In this document: piece after piece, positions 16,736-26,144 of the stretch | How positions within the stretch are numbered: the first letter of the stretch is position 1 | Layout of the letters: the number at the start of each line of letters is the position of its first letter | Source of the DNA: Pirellulales bacterium | Lineage (GTDB): Bacteria; Planctomycetota; Planctomycetia; Pirellulales; JANQPP01 | NCBI GenBank assembly: GCA_028289405.1 | Contig: JANQPP010000212.1 | Coordinates: 1-50,093, forward strand | Direction of reading: 5' to 3' | Length of the DNA: 50,093 bases | The notes under the pieces: model-generated | The model's database searches: none | Told to the model about the DNA's origin: nothing | Seen by the model: the letters and a program-made list of their open reading frames with translations, nothing else | Program-made: the position numbers and the translations under genes

Positions 16736-19480
16736 ATGGGCTGTTCCGTCGACGATTTTTGGGACCGCGTGCGGGAGAGCCAACTGCTCACGCCGACCCA
16801 ATGTGAACGTCAACGCGCGGCGCTCTGGGCTCTTCGGCAGCATGCGTCTCCCCCGGATGCCAAAATGTCCGCCCGCTGGCTGGTGAAGAAAGGGATGCTT
16901 AGCCCCTTTCAAGCGCGGGAACTGCTGGCCGGACGCGTGGAGTCGATTATTCTTGGGCATTATGCGGCCCACGACCAGATCGCCGAAGGACGCTTGCGGG
17001 GCTACTTCCGGGGCACGCATCAGCCTACGAGCCATCCTGTGCTGCTCCGGATCGAGACTCCCGCGGAATCGATCGGAGGACGTTTCGCTCCCGGGGAGCA
17101 AGGTCTCCATTCGTGGGAAGCGATCGTGCATCCGCACGTCGCGCGGTACTACGCATCTTTTTGGAATTCGGACCGTCGTGTTTTCGTATTTGAAGATCTC
17201 TGGGGCGAGTCGCTGGCGGAGCATCTCGGGGACAGCGGCACTTTGGCGGTGGCCTCCGCGTGCGAAATCGTCTCGCACGTCGCGCGGGCCTTGAGCTATC
17301 TGCACGAGCACGGAATAGCTCACGGCGACCTCCTCGCACGTCACGTTTGGCTGTCCACGTCCGGGCAGGTGAAGTTGCTGGCCGGCCCCTGGCTCGAGGC
17401 ACCGATTCTCGCGCCAACCTCCGAGGCCGGGCATGGGTCGTCCGGCGGATCACGGGCATCATCTTCAGCGACAGAAACCTTGCCTGGACTGGAAGATCCC
17501 CGCCAGTGGGATGTACTCCAAGCCTATGGCTTGCTGGTGCGATTGCTCCATGGAAAAACGGGCACCCCGAAAAACAACGCATCAGCGGAAAAAGTCATGG
17601 CGACCCACGCGGAGCGGCTCCACCGCCGTGATGATCTGCCTGTGGAGATCACGCAACTCTTGAGCCACGCCGCCGATCCGACGTGGCACGGAAGGCTATT
17701 CAACGCGGCCTATTTGGCGGACGTCCTGTCTCCCATCGCGGGCACTCCCTCGCATCCTCCGCCGGCGCCGCTATCCCCAAACCAAGTCCTGTTTGAAGGC
17801 TGGCTGAAGGAACGTCAGGAGGCGCCCCGGTCCGACGTGGAGTTGGAAGAAACCCTGCCGGTCGAGTTATCTCTGGAAAACTCTCACTCGGCAGAGGAAG
17901 ACAAAACGCGGAATCGCGCCAAACTGCTGGCCTGGCCGGCAGGCACGTTGGCCGTCGCGCTCCTATGCTTCCTCTTGGTCTGGCCGAAGCTCACTCCAAA
18001 CACGCTTCCCGAACAGTTCGGTTCCGCCGTACCAGGGCAAGGAAACTCGCGGGTCACCCAAACGCCGCCAAATCGGATCATTCGAAATCAGGGAAATCCA
18101 GCGGAGAATCCTCCACGAAATCCACAGTCCGTTGACGACGACGAGCATTCGTTCTGGCCATCGCCGACGAACGGCGAACCGCTGTCCTTGGCGTACGTGG
18201 CGCCCGGAGCGGCGTTGATCCTGGCCTGGCGACCTCGGGATATGCTCGCAACCGAAGAGGGCTGGCGGTTGTTGCAGGCCCTCGCCTGGTGCGGGTGGGA
18301 CGTGCCAGCCGTGCTCAAGCCCTTGTTCGGGCCCTTGGAAGAAATCGACCACTTGCTCGTCTCCCTATATCCCACGGAGACGGGTCTCCCGGAAATCACG
18401 CTGCGGGTACGTCGTGACGACGGGAGTTGGCCGAAGGAGGTGCCGCTGCCCAACGAAAATGCGGTGGAAGCGCGGCGAGACCATTCGGGATCGGAGGAAT
18501 GGCGTTTCCACTTTCCTCCCCGCGAAGAAGGGAAGTTGCTGGTTTGGGGAAGTGCGGAGCGAATCAACGAAATTATCCAGACGGAATCCGCGCCCCGCTT
18601 GCGACGTCAAATGCAGCAGCTTCTGGCGGCCACCGATTCCCGCCGCCAAGTCACCTTGCTGCTTGCACCGGATTTTCTCAGCAGCCACGGTCGCGAAATG
18701 TTGTCCGGAGCGCTGGGAAGAATCCATCAGATTCTCGAATCCTTCTTGCCCGCGGAAGTTCCGGCCATGGCGGTCAGCGCGCATCTCGACCAAAGTCTTT
18801 TCTTGGAACTACAGTTCATTCCCGCAAGCCATCAGTACGCGGAAGCGGTGCGGCAGGAAATTCTTGCGCGACTGTCCAGCGCCTCCGGCCAACTGGCAAG
18901 CCAACTCGCCAACGTGGAGGATGCGGAGCCGGGCGCCCCCTTGCTACGGCGATTTCCCGACATGGTACGAGTGCTTTCCGAGCAGTCTCGTGCCCGCGCC
19001 ACCGACCAGAGAATCATGTTACGTGCTTATCTGCCACCGCCGGCGGCGCATAATCTGCTGCTGGGAAGCGGTCTCTATTTGGCCCGGCAGGAAGGCAATT
19101 CCGCCAGCCGACCGGATCCTGGCCGCGTCCCAGATCCCACGCGTTCACTGGAAGAGATACTCGCTCAGCGGATGACGCTCAGCTTTCCCCGCGAAACCTT
19201 GGAAACCGCATTGCAACAATTCACGGAGGTCTCCGGGCTGCAAGTGCGGATCAAGGGATCCGACCTTGCTCAGGTGGGCATCACGAAGAACCATATGTTC
19301 GCCTTGGACGCGCGGGACGCGCCCGCGAAAAGCGTGCTGCTGGAAATCTTGAGTCATGCCGATGCCGCGGAGCGGTTGGTCGCCATCGCGGCATCCGGAG
19401 ATGGCGAGAGTGACGCGCCGGGGATCGTGGTCACCACACGCCAGGCGGCCGAAAGGGGCCAAGAGACGATCCTGGAGTAA
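16736..19480 (+). CDS. Membrane-anchored pseudokinase with STN-like C-terminal domain
   Basis: A 914-residue protein. Residues 1-50 form a helical module (DDFWDRVRESQLLTPTQCE) common before planctomycete kinases. Residues 60-340 follow the Hanks-type kinase layout, but the catalytic residues are gone: the VAIK lysine reads Arg (VLLR, R105), HRD reads HGD (196-198), the metal-binding Asn is missing (ARHVW), and DFG is replaced by LAGPW. One membrane segment lies at about 396-420, after an acidic stretch. The C-terminal 490 residues should lie outside the cytoplasm and end in a secretin/TonB N-terminal-like domain (about 810-890, FPRETLETALQQFTEVSGL). ATG 16736 is favoured because the conserved module begins there; an in-frame ATG at 16637 would add 33 residues. 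A related membrane protein follows 62 bases downstream. Confidence 0.75.
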   Translation: MGCSVDDFWDRVRESQLLTPTQCERQRAALWALRQHASPPDAKMSARWLVKKGMLSPFQARELLAGRVESIILGHYAAHDQIAEGRLRGYFRGTHQPTSHPVLLRIETPAESIGGRFAPGEQGLHSWEAIVHPHVARYYASFWNSDRRVFVFEDLWGESLAEHLGDSGTLAVASACEIVSHVARALSYLHEHGIAHGDLLARHVWLSTSGQVKLLAGPWLEAPILAPTSEAGHGSSGGSRASSSATETLPGLEDPRQWDVLQAYGLLVRLLHGKTGTPKNNASAEKVMATHAERLHRRDDLPVEITQLLSHAADPTWHGRLFNAAYLADVLSPIAGTPSHPPPAPLSPNQVLFEGWLKERQEAPRSDVELEETLPVELSLENSHSAEEDKTRNRAKLLAWPAGTLAVALLCFLLVWPKLTPNTLPEQFGSAVPGQGNSRVTQTPPNRIIRNQGNPAENPPRNPQSVDDDEHSFWPSPTNGEPLSLAYVAPGAALILAWRPRDMLATEEGWRLLQALAWCGWDVPAVLKPLFGPLEEIDHLLVSLYPTETGLPEITLRVRRDDGSWPKEVPLPNENAVEARRDHSGSEEWRFHFPPREEGKLLVWGSAERINEIIQTESAPRLRRQMQQLLAATDSRRQVTLLLAPDFLSSHGREMLSGALGRIHQILESFLPAEVPAMAVSAHLDQSLFLELQFIPASHQYAEAVRQEILARLSSASGQLASQLANVEDAEPGAPLLRRFPDMVRVLSEQSRARATDQRIMLRAYLPPPAAHNLLLGSGLYLARQEGNSASRPDPGRVPDPTRSLEEILAQRMTLSFPRETLETALQQFTEVSGLQVRIKGSDLAQVGITKNHMFALDARDAPAKSVLLEILSHADAAERLVAIAASGDGESDAPGIVVTTRQAAERGQETILE

Positions 19481-19542
19481 GAGGACCGCGCGGCGTCCAG
19501 GTTACCTGAGTGAATCGCCGCTGGCACAACGAAGTAGGACCC

Positions 19543-21372
19543 ATGGCACTCTTCACCATTGAATGCATTTCCTGCCAGGCCAAGTTGAAGGTCCGTCGCC
19601 GCGCGGCGATTGGCGCGGTGCTGCAATGTCCACGCTGCGGCAGCATGGTGCATGTCGTCCCGCCAGAAGGATGGCATGACGACGAAGCCGAGCCAGCCTC
19701 CGAGGCTCCGGGCGAGAAGTCTTCGACCAATGAGGCCGAACAGACCGCGTCTCAAACACCTTCCGATTCTGATTCACCCACGACCGCATCCGTCAAGGAA
19801 TCTGTCCATGGGCATACGCCGCTGGAAGAGACGGCCGACGGACCGGTCTGGGAAGCGCCGCAGGAACGTTCTTGGCGGAATCGGCTGCGGCTGACCATGC
19901 TGGCCATCGTGGTAGCCGGTGGCAGCCTGGCACTGATGGATTGGATGTGGCGGCGGGAGCCGGACAACGCGGCCCGACTCGCCGAGCCCGCCGCGGAGAA
20001 TACCGGCAACGAACCTGCTTCCCGTGACGATGGTGAAGAACCGCCAGCAAATCCAACCACCGATGGTTCGACGGGCTCTACGAATGGAAATGAAGTGGAG
20101 CAAACCACGTCGTCGCCAGTACCCGAAGCAGTCGCGGAATCCGATCCTATCTCCGAGAATGCCAGCCATTCCCCGACGGAAGAAACTCCCACGAATTTGG
20201 AAGCCGGTTCCACGGGTGAAGGGACCGCCGCCCCTGAGGCAGGTGAAGACGCACCCACGGAACCAGAGTCAGGTGAAGACTCCGTGACAAACGAGGAACC
20301 GGAGGTGGAAATCGTCCACTTGGAACCAGTCGATGTCGCCGCGCGGCTGGACACGCCACTGTTGGGGTTGCGGGCCGCCGACCTCCCGTGGACACAAGTC
20401 ATTCAGGACTTGGAGCGGATCGCGCATGTGGGCATGGGCTATTCCGCGGACGCTGCATGGCAAGGCGATTCCCGCGAAGAAGTTTCGCTCGATCTGTCGG
20501 ACAAATCGATCGGCCAAGTGTTGCAAACCATTCTCGCGCCGCGCGGGCTGAGCTTTGAAATCACGGACTATTGCGTCAACCTCTTCGTCCCCGAGTGTCG
20601 AGACGAAACCGTCCGGACCGTAATGCATCCCATTCCGCCTGAAGTCAGCGCCTATTGGGACGACGAGACCCTCTCCGACGTGCTTCGCGCGCTACTGCCG
20701 GAATTCGCGGAAGCGGCTCCCACATCCGGGCCGCGTTTCATGCTGGATTCGAGTCACTTGGACGTCACGCACCATGCAGCGGGACATTGTCAGGTTCGCC
20801 AGTTAATGCGCGACCTGGCACGGTGTCTGGTGAGTTCTCCGGAAGATTCGCCGCACCCACCGGAAATCGATCAGCGCACGTCGGATGAGCGGCGGATCAC
20901 GCTCAACTTTCCCCGCCCCACGCCGCTACCAACCGTATTTGAGGAATTTTCCCGTGCCACCGGCCTGACGGTGATGGTCGATTGGAACTCCCTGGCGATG
21001 GCCGGGATTCGCTACGACGCTTCGGTCACCGCGCGAGGGAACGACGTGTTGCCACAGGAGTGGCTGGATCGCCTGTGCGCGCGCTGGAACGGGTGCCATG
21101 TCCGGATCGACGCGAATACCGTTTGGATCACAACCCGGGAAGGTGCGGCCAATTGGCGAGTTTTCCAGTGCTATCCACTATCGGACTTGCCTTCCGCTCG
21201 AGCCCAACCTCGGGCGATCATGGAGGAGTTGACGCGGCGATTGGGGGAGGAGGCGAGCCTGTCGAGGGGCTGGTGGCACGATGCGGAAGGCCAGCGGTTG
21301 CTGGTGATGCAGTCCCCGCTCGTGCAGCAGCAGTTGCGGCAATTGCTCGACGAGTGGCAGCGAATCGAATGA
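19543..21372 (+). CDS. Zinc-ribbon membrane protein with STN-like C-terminal repeats
   Basis: A 609-residue protein with a clear three-part plan. An N-terminal zinc ribbon has C8/C11 and C29/C32 (ECISC and QCPRC). A single membrane segment lies at about 115-135, flanked by long acidic, Thr/Pro/Ser/Glu-rich low-complexity linkers (about 50-110 and 140-265). The C-terminal part contains two secretin/TonB N-terminal-like modules: near 280-350 (DLPWTQVIQDLERIAHVGM) and near 450-525 (ITLNFPRPTPLPTVFEEF). The second resembles the tail of the preceding pseudokinase. Start ATG 19543 has TAGGA just upstream. The two genes are probably one transcription unit, coupling a cytoplasmic metal-binding or kinase-like head to an exported tail. 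No function is known to me. Confidence 0.75.
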   Translation: MALFTIECISCQAKLKVRRRAAIGAVLQCPRCGSMVHVVPPEGWHDDEAEPASEAPGEKSSTNEAEQTASQTPSDSDSPTTASVKESVHGHTPLEETADGPVWEAPQERSWRNRLRLTMLAIVVAGGSLALMDWMWRREPDNAARLAEPAAENTGNEPASRDDGEEPPANPTTDGSTGSTNGNEVEQTTSSPVPEAVAESDPISENASHSPTEETPTNLEAGSTGEGTAAPEAGEDAPTEPESGEDSVTNEEPEVEIVHLEPVDVAARLDTPLLGLRAADLPWTQVIQDLERIAHVGMGYSADAAWQGDSREEVSLDLSDKSIGQVLQTILAPRGLSFEITDYCVNLFVPECRDETVRTVMHPIPPEVSAYWDDETLSDVLRALLPEFAEAAPTSGPRFMLDSSHLDVTHHAAGHCQVRQLMRDLARCLVSSPEDSPHPPEIDQRTSDERRITLNFPRPTPLPTVFEEFSRATGLTVMVDWNSLAMAGIRYDASVTARGNDVLPQEWLDRLCARWNGCHVRIDANTVWITTREGAANWRVFQCYPLSDLPSARAQPRAIMEELTRRLGEEASLSRGWWHDAEGQRLLVMQSPLVQQQLRQLLDEWQRIE

Positions 21373-21399
21373 TCCCGTCATCACGGGCCATCTCATCTG

Positions 21400-24243
21400 T
21401 CAGGCCAAGCACAAACCGGGCGGCAGGGACTCGCCGAATACCTCGTCTTGTTCTTCGCTCTCCAGGGGGGCATATTCCTCCACCACGGCGCGGTAATGCG
21501 GGGGAGCGTGCGCGGTTTCCAGCCAGGCTTCCACCTCCTCACGCAGCCCCGGATCGATGTCGCGAAACCGGTCGTCCGTCCGCCGGGCCAACTGCATCAA
21601 GGCCAAGTTGACCATGGCGGGAGGAGAGGCAACGTGCATCAATCCGCGAATCCACGTTTCCGCTTCCTCGATCGGTACGACCGCGTTCAGCGGGCCATGC
21701 AAGGGGACGCGGGAACCGAGTCGGCCCAGCGACCAAATCGCCGCGCCCCGCAGGGCCGCGTTTTCTTCCCGAGGCAGCCGCTTGAGCAACACCTGGGCTA
21801 CCTCGATCTTCCGCTGCACGGGAAGGAGTTCCAAGGAGCCGACCAACCGCAGGATTTCGGCCGATTCATGCGCGCCCGAACCGCGTCCCTTACGGCTAGC
21901 TTTTTTTCCGATGTGCCCCGCGATCCCGGAGAGTAAAGGATTCGCCAAAGCGGACTGCTGGCCGGCGGTGAGTCCGGCGGCGACGCGGCGCCACAAAATC
22001 AACGAATCGATGCGGCTGGCCGGCGAAGGGAAACGCAGTTTTTCGTTCTGGAAATACCGCCAGACCCGGTCCACACGCCAATCATCGGCGGCAAAACCGA
22101 AGCCAGGCCGCAGGCAGTATCCCAACAGATAGAGCCAGCGGGATTCATGTTGGGCACTCTTTTTTCGTCCCTCGTGATACCGCATCAAGCCATCGGCGAT
22201 CGTTCGCAACAGGGAGACGGGCCACGCACCGCGCCGCATCTGACTGGCTTGCTCCAGCGCGGGCAGCAGTTTCGAAGGCGCTGGATCTCCCACCGCAGGC
22301 TTGCTCTGGTCCCCGAACCATTGCGCGATGATTTCCAAGCAGGCGGCGACCGTATCCTGTTCGAGAAAGCCGCTCGCCTCGCCGGTTCCCACGTGTCCGG
22401 TTTGGTCCGTTTCCGTTGCCGCGCGGACATCGAATTGGAGCTGCCACTGCCGCGAACCTTTGGCTTCTCGGCAGCCAAATTCCAACGTACCGATTTCGGT
22501 CAACCGGCCAAACAGCCGCACGGGCACACTTTCCGCGCCGGCCGTTTTGCGTCCCGCTTGCAGCACCGTACGTATCGGCGGGAGCGGAGTGAAAGTCTCC
22601 TGGTCCACCGGCACAACGTTGCCCGGCTGGTCGGTCAGCCGCGTGCTCGAATGATAAAGGGGAAACTCGACCGGTTCGCGGATCCGCACTTGAAACAGGG
22701 GACGCTCGATTTCCACGGGCTGCTCGGTTTCCGTCCCATGCGGCAGCAGGCAGACCGCGGATTGGCCCTCGGCATGGCTCACGCCGACGTAATACGAGCG
22801 GGCCAGCCCGGCCTGGATCTTGATCCCCGTTCCGCGCCGCGCCATCCCAAAGTAGGCCGCGCCACGCGCCACGGCGAGATCCAGGCGTTCATTCTCCAGC
22901 ACCTGGGGAGTCCAAGTTTGCGGCACGTCATCCGAACCGAACCAGGCCGAGACGGCCTCCACTAAACGGGAACGGAGCACGGGGGAAGCGAAGAACCCGC
23001 CGTTGAAAAGGATATGGTCCGGTCGGACTGCCGAGTCGTGCTCGGAAAGTTCTGGGTTCGGCAAGGCCGCATGAGATTGCCGCAAAAACGCGGCCAAGTA
23101 CCGGGTCATGCCTGCGTCGGGAGCGTAGGGCAAGCCGAATTCGCGAAATCCGGAAGCGCTTTGCGCGGGCCGCGCGTCGAGATCCACATGGGGCAGGAAG
23201 CCTTCCAACAACAGTTCGCGGATCTCCGTCACAGGCAGGGTGACGCTACGGCTCCCCCCCACGATGCGGGAACTCGCTCCGGGAAGCGTGATCGTGACGT
23301 CGTCCGGCGGCGACGCTCCCAGGGCCAGTTCCTTGGCGCGGCGGCAGGCGTGCACCAACGTTCCCCACTGTCTGGGCGAAAGCTGCCCTCCCACAGCGAG
23401 CCGGGGTTCCACGTAGCGGGCCAGCGCCAGATCCAGATTGTCCCCTCCCAAAATCAGATGCGGCCCCACGGCGATGCGCTGGAAATGTATTTTTCCCTCG
23501 GCCGATTCGCTGGGCTTCACGAAAATCAGGGTGAAATCGGTGGTTCCGCCGCCGATGTCGCAGACCAGGATCGTTTCCCCCGGCTGGACGGCCTGTTCCC
23601 AATCGGCTCCCTGGCGATCTAGCCAGGCATAAAATGCGGCCTGCGGTTCCTCGACCAGGCTCACGCGGGGCAATCCCGCTTGTTTCGCTGCCCGGACGGT
23701 CAGTTCGCGGGCCACTTCATCAAATGAGGCGGGCAAAGTCAGCACGACATCCTGCTCGGCCAGCGGCGCGTCGGCATGCCGAAAATCCCAAGCTTCGCGC
23801 ATCTGCCTCAGGATACGTCCGCTCGCCTCGACGGGGGACAGCCGCGCCGCATCGGGGGCACCCTGCCAGGGAAGCAGCGGGGCGGTGCGGTCCACGCCGC
23901 CATGGCAGAGCCAGGATTTCGCCGAAGCGATCAACCGGTCAGGCACGGCATCGCCGCGAAAGCGGGCGAACGCTCCCACCGAATAGCCGGGATCCGTCTC
24001 CTGCCAGGGGAGCCGCAGGGCGTTCGAGGCAAGCTCCGCCTCCGCTGGTTCATAGTGGCAAGAGGAGAGCGTGTCCCGCTCTTCCCACTCCCCGGCATCC
24101 GTGATTTGGGCAATGGGGAACACCTCGATCTTCCGCGTGTCTTGCCGCGTATCGACATACGCGACCGCGGAGTTCGTGGTTCCCAGGTCGATGCCCACCA
24201 CGTAGCGGCTAGCGGATTCGGAAGCGTCGTGCGGCGAGGACAT
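21400..24243 (-). CDS. Hsp70-family protein with C-terminal extension (DUF3731-type)
   Basis: A 947-residue protein. The N-terminal ~600 residues are an Hsp70/actin-fold ATPase: phosphate-1 motif VVGIDLGTTNSAVAY, VEEPQAAFYAW, phosphate-2 motif LVCDIGGGTTDFTLI, LGGDNLDLALA, LFNGGFFASPVLR and the adenosine motif ARGAAYFGMA. The C-terminal ~330 residues (from about residue 640) are helical, with LLRTIADGLMRYHEGRKK and HEAT-like repeats in place of the usual substrate-binding lid; long Hsp70s of about 930 residues with such a tail carry DUF3731 in Pfam (recalled). It follows the shorter Hsp70 after 62 bases. Start ATG 24243 is chosen because it directly precedes the ATPase domain; no strong ribosome binding site is seen. 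No dnaJ or grpE is nearby. Confidence 0.86.
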   Translation of the reverse strand: MSSPHDASESASRYVVGIDLGTTNSAVAYVDTRQDTRKIEVFPIAQITDAGEWEERDTLSSCHYEPAEAELASNALRLPWQETDPGYSVGAFARFRGDAVPDRLIASAKSWLCHGGVDRTAPLLPWQGAPDAARLSPVEASGRILRQMREAWDFRHADAPLAEQDVVLTLPASFDEVARELTVRAAKQAGLPRVSLVEEPQAAFYAWLDRQGADWEQAVQPGETILVCDIGGGTTDFTLIFVKPSESAEGKIHFQRIAVGPHLILGGDNLDLALARYVEPRLAVGGQLSPRQWGTLVHACRRAKELALGASPPDDVTITLPGASSRIVGGSRSVTLPVTEIRELLLEGFLPHVDLDARPAQSASGFREFGLPYAPDAGMTRYLAAFLRQSHAALPNPELSEHDSAVRPDHILFNGGFFASPVLRSRLVEAVSAWFGSDDVPQTWTPQVLENERLDLAVARGAAYFGMARRGTGIKIQAGLARSYYVGVSHAEGQSAVCLLPHGTETEQPVEIERPLFQVRIREPVEFPLYHSSTRLTDQPGNVVPVDQETFTPLPPIRTVLQAGRKTAGAESVPVRLFGRLTEIGTLEFGCREAKGSRQWQLQFDVRAATETDQTGHVGTGEASGFLEQDTVAACLEIIAQWFGDQSKPAVGDPAPSKLLPALEQASQMRRGAWPVSLLRTIADGLMRYHEGRKKSAQHESRWLYLLGYCLRPGFGFAADDWRVDRVWRYFQNEKLRFPSPASRIDSLILWRRVAAGLTAGQQSALANPLLSGIAGHIGKKASRKGRGSGAHESAEILRLVGSLELLPVQRKIEVAQVLLKRLPREENAALRGAAIWSLGRLGSRVPLHGPLNAVVPIEEAETWIRGLMHVASPPAMVNLALMQLARRTDDRFRDIDPGLREEVEAWLETAHAPPHYRAVVEEYAPLESEEQDEVFGESLPPGLCLA

Positions 24244-24305
24244 GGCCAAAGGGTCTTGGGCGGAGCGACAGCGGCAAACTTCGATCGACAGAAACGCCGA
24301 TCGCG

Positions 24306-26099
24306 TTAGGTCTCCTCCGCATCTTGGCGGACGTGGAATTCCAGCTTCCAACTTTCCGGATGCCGTGTGCTGTCGCAGCGTAACTCCAGCACACCCAACT
24401 CGGTGACATGCGATCGGAAACGAACCGGCGTGAGGTTCTCCTCCATGTCCAGGGTCGCTTCCAGGGTCGTTTCCAGGGAATCGGTCTCCGTCAGTTCGTC
24501 TTCATCCCAGCGGTCGAGGATGGTGCCAGGTACGTCTTTTTTGCGGACCACGGAACCAAAGAACCGAAAATGGGCCGGTTCTCCCACCACCAACGCCAAA
24601 GGCTCTCCCGGCACTTCGCAATCCGTGCCTTCCTCCATGCCGAAGGGGACCACGCACAGAGCCCGCAACGGCCGCGGCACACCGGGAATGGCCAGCCCCG
24701 CCGTTTCGATGCCGATGTAATAGGAACGGGCGGTCCCGCCGCGAATGCGCACTCCCCGGCCTTCCTTGGCGAGACCGTAAAAGGCGGCACCCCGGGCCAC
24801 GGCGAAGTCCAAGTCCTCGTTCCCCTCTAGCTCGGCAGGGGCCTGTTCGGGAAACCAATTTGCCAGCACCTCACCTAACCGCTCCCGAAATGCCGTGGCC
24901 TTGAACACACCGCCATTGAACAGGATATGCGTGGGACGCAGCGGCTCGTCCGGACCATCGCCGTGTGCTGCCAGGAAGGCGGCGGCATGGTGCGTGATCA
25001 CTGGATCGGACTCAAAGGGCAAGCCGATTTCGCGAAAGCCCGAAGCCCGATTGGCCACGGGGCGTTTCTCGATTCCGGAGAGGGGAAAGAAACCTTCGAG
25101 CAAGGTTTTCGCCGCAGTGGCCGCATCCAGCTTTGTGGAGACCGTCCCGCCGATCAGCTTCTTGCCGCGTCCTAAAATAGATAGCGGATATTGTTTGGGC
25201 GGCTTGGGGCCGAAGATGGTTTCTTTCGCGGCCCGACAGGCATGCCACAGTGAAACCGATTGCCAAGCGTCGAGGTTATGCCCTTCTTGCTGGAATTGAC
25301 CCGCCGCGAGGTGCGCGAGCGCCAGGTCCATGTTGTCGCCGCCGGCCAGGATGTGGTTTCCCACCGCCACGCGTTCGAGTTCGAGTTCGCCGTCTCGATC
25401 GACGGCGCGGATCACGGTGAAATCGGTGGTACCGCCACCGACATCCATCACCAGCACCTGGTCTCCGACTTTGAACATCCGCCGCCAGCCGTCTCCCCGG
25501 TCCGCGACCCAGGCATACACGGCGGCTTGAGGTTCTTCTAGCAGGATGAGGTCCTGTGGCAAACCGGCCTGATGGGCCGCTTCGCGCGTCAATTCGCGGG
25601 CACTGGCATCGAAGGACGCGGGGACGGTGAGCACGATTTTTTGCTCGGCCAGCGGGTGCTCCGGGAAATGGGCATTCCAGGCTCCCGCCAAGTGCGCCAG
25701 AAAAAGTTGCGAAGCCTTCACCGGAGAGACTTGGGGCACTTCGGAGGGCGCGCCCCAGGGAAGAATCACCGCGTGCCGGTCGACTCGGGAATAGCAAAGC
25801 CAGGACTTGGCTGCCGCCACGACGCGCATCGGAGCTTCCGCCGCCCTGCCCCGGGCATATTCACCGACGATGAACTTCGCGTCCGCTTCCCAAGGAAGAT
25901 CGACATGAGGCGCTGAGGGATCGTTTTCCGCGATGTATAAGAAAGAAGGGAGTTGCGGCCGGGCTTCGATCGTGTCCGCGTCGATCAGTTGCGGAATCGG
26001 CAGCAATTCGACGGTGGGAGTCTCCTCTCCCAGCGGCGCATAGGCCACCGTCGAGTTCGTGGTTCCCAAATCGATGCCGACCACATAGCCGGAAGGCAT
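24306..26099 (-). CDS. Hsp70-family protein (short paralogue)
   Basis: A 597-residue Hsp70-like ATPase with phosphate-1 motif VVGIDLGTTNSTVAY at residues 6-20, VPASFDASARELTREAA, ILLEEPQAAVYAW, phosphate-2 motif LVMDVGGGTTDFTVI and LAGGDNMDLALA. The last 100 residues form a short beta-rich segment (RFRSHVTELGVLELRCD) instead of the full DnaK substrate domain and lid. It is clearly paralogous to the first two-thirds of the next gene. ATG 26099 has AAGGAAA at a good distance. It lies second in a three-gene operon: DUF2760, this gene, long Hsp70. Such trios also occur in gammaproteobacteria (recalled); the client proteins are unknown. Confidence 0.88.
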   Translation of the reverse strand: MPSGYVVGIDLGTTNSTVAYAPLGEETPTVELLPIPQLIDADTIEARPQLPSFLYIAENDPSAPHVDLPWEADAKFIVGEYARGRAAEAPMRVVAAAKSWLCYSRVDRHAVILPWGAPSEVPQVSPVKASQLFLAHLAGAWNAHFPEHPLAEQKIVLTVPASFDASARELTREAAHQAGLPQDLILLEEPQAAVYAWVADRGDGWRRMFKVGDQVLVMDVGGGTTDFTVIRAVDRDGELELERVAVGNHILAGGDNMDLALAHLAAGQFQQEGHNLDAWQSVSLWHACRAAKETIFGPKPPKQYPLSILGRGKKLIGGTVSTKLDAATAAKTLLEGFFPLSGIEKRPVANRASGFREIGLPFESDPVITHHAAAFLAAHGDGPDEPLRPTHILFNGGVFKATAFRERLGEVLANWFPEQAPAELEGNEDLDFAVARGAAFYGLAKEGRGVRIRGGTARSYYIGIETAGLAIPGVPRPLRALCVVPFGMEEGTDCEVPGEPLALVVGEPAHFRFFGSVVRKKDVPGTILDRWDEDELTETDSLETTLEATLDMEENLTPVRFRSHVTELGVLELRCDSTRHPESWKLEFHVRQDAEET

Positions 26100-26144
26100 G
26101 GCGTTTCCTTTTCCAGCGAAAGCAGCAAAGCTCAGGCGAAGCGA

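Noticed and set aside
22147..22965. 272-codon plus-strand open frame inside the long Hsp70 gene
   Set aside because: Antisense shadow of a clearly coding frame with no ribosome binding site.
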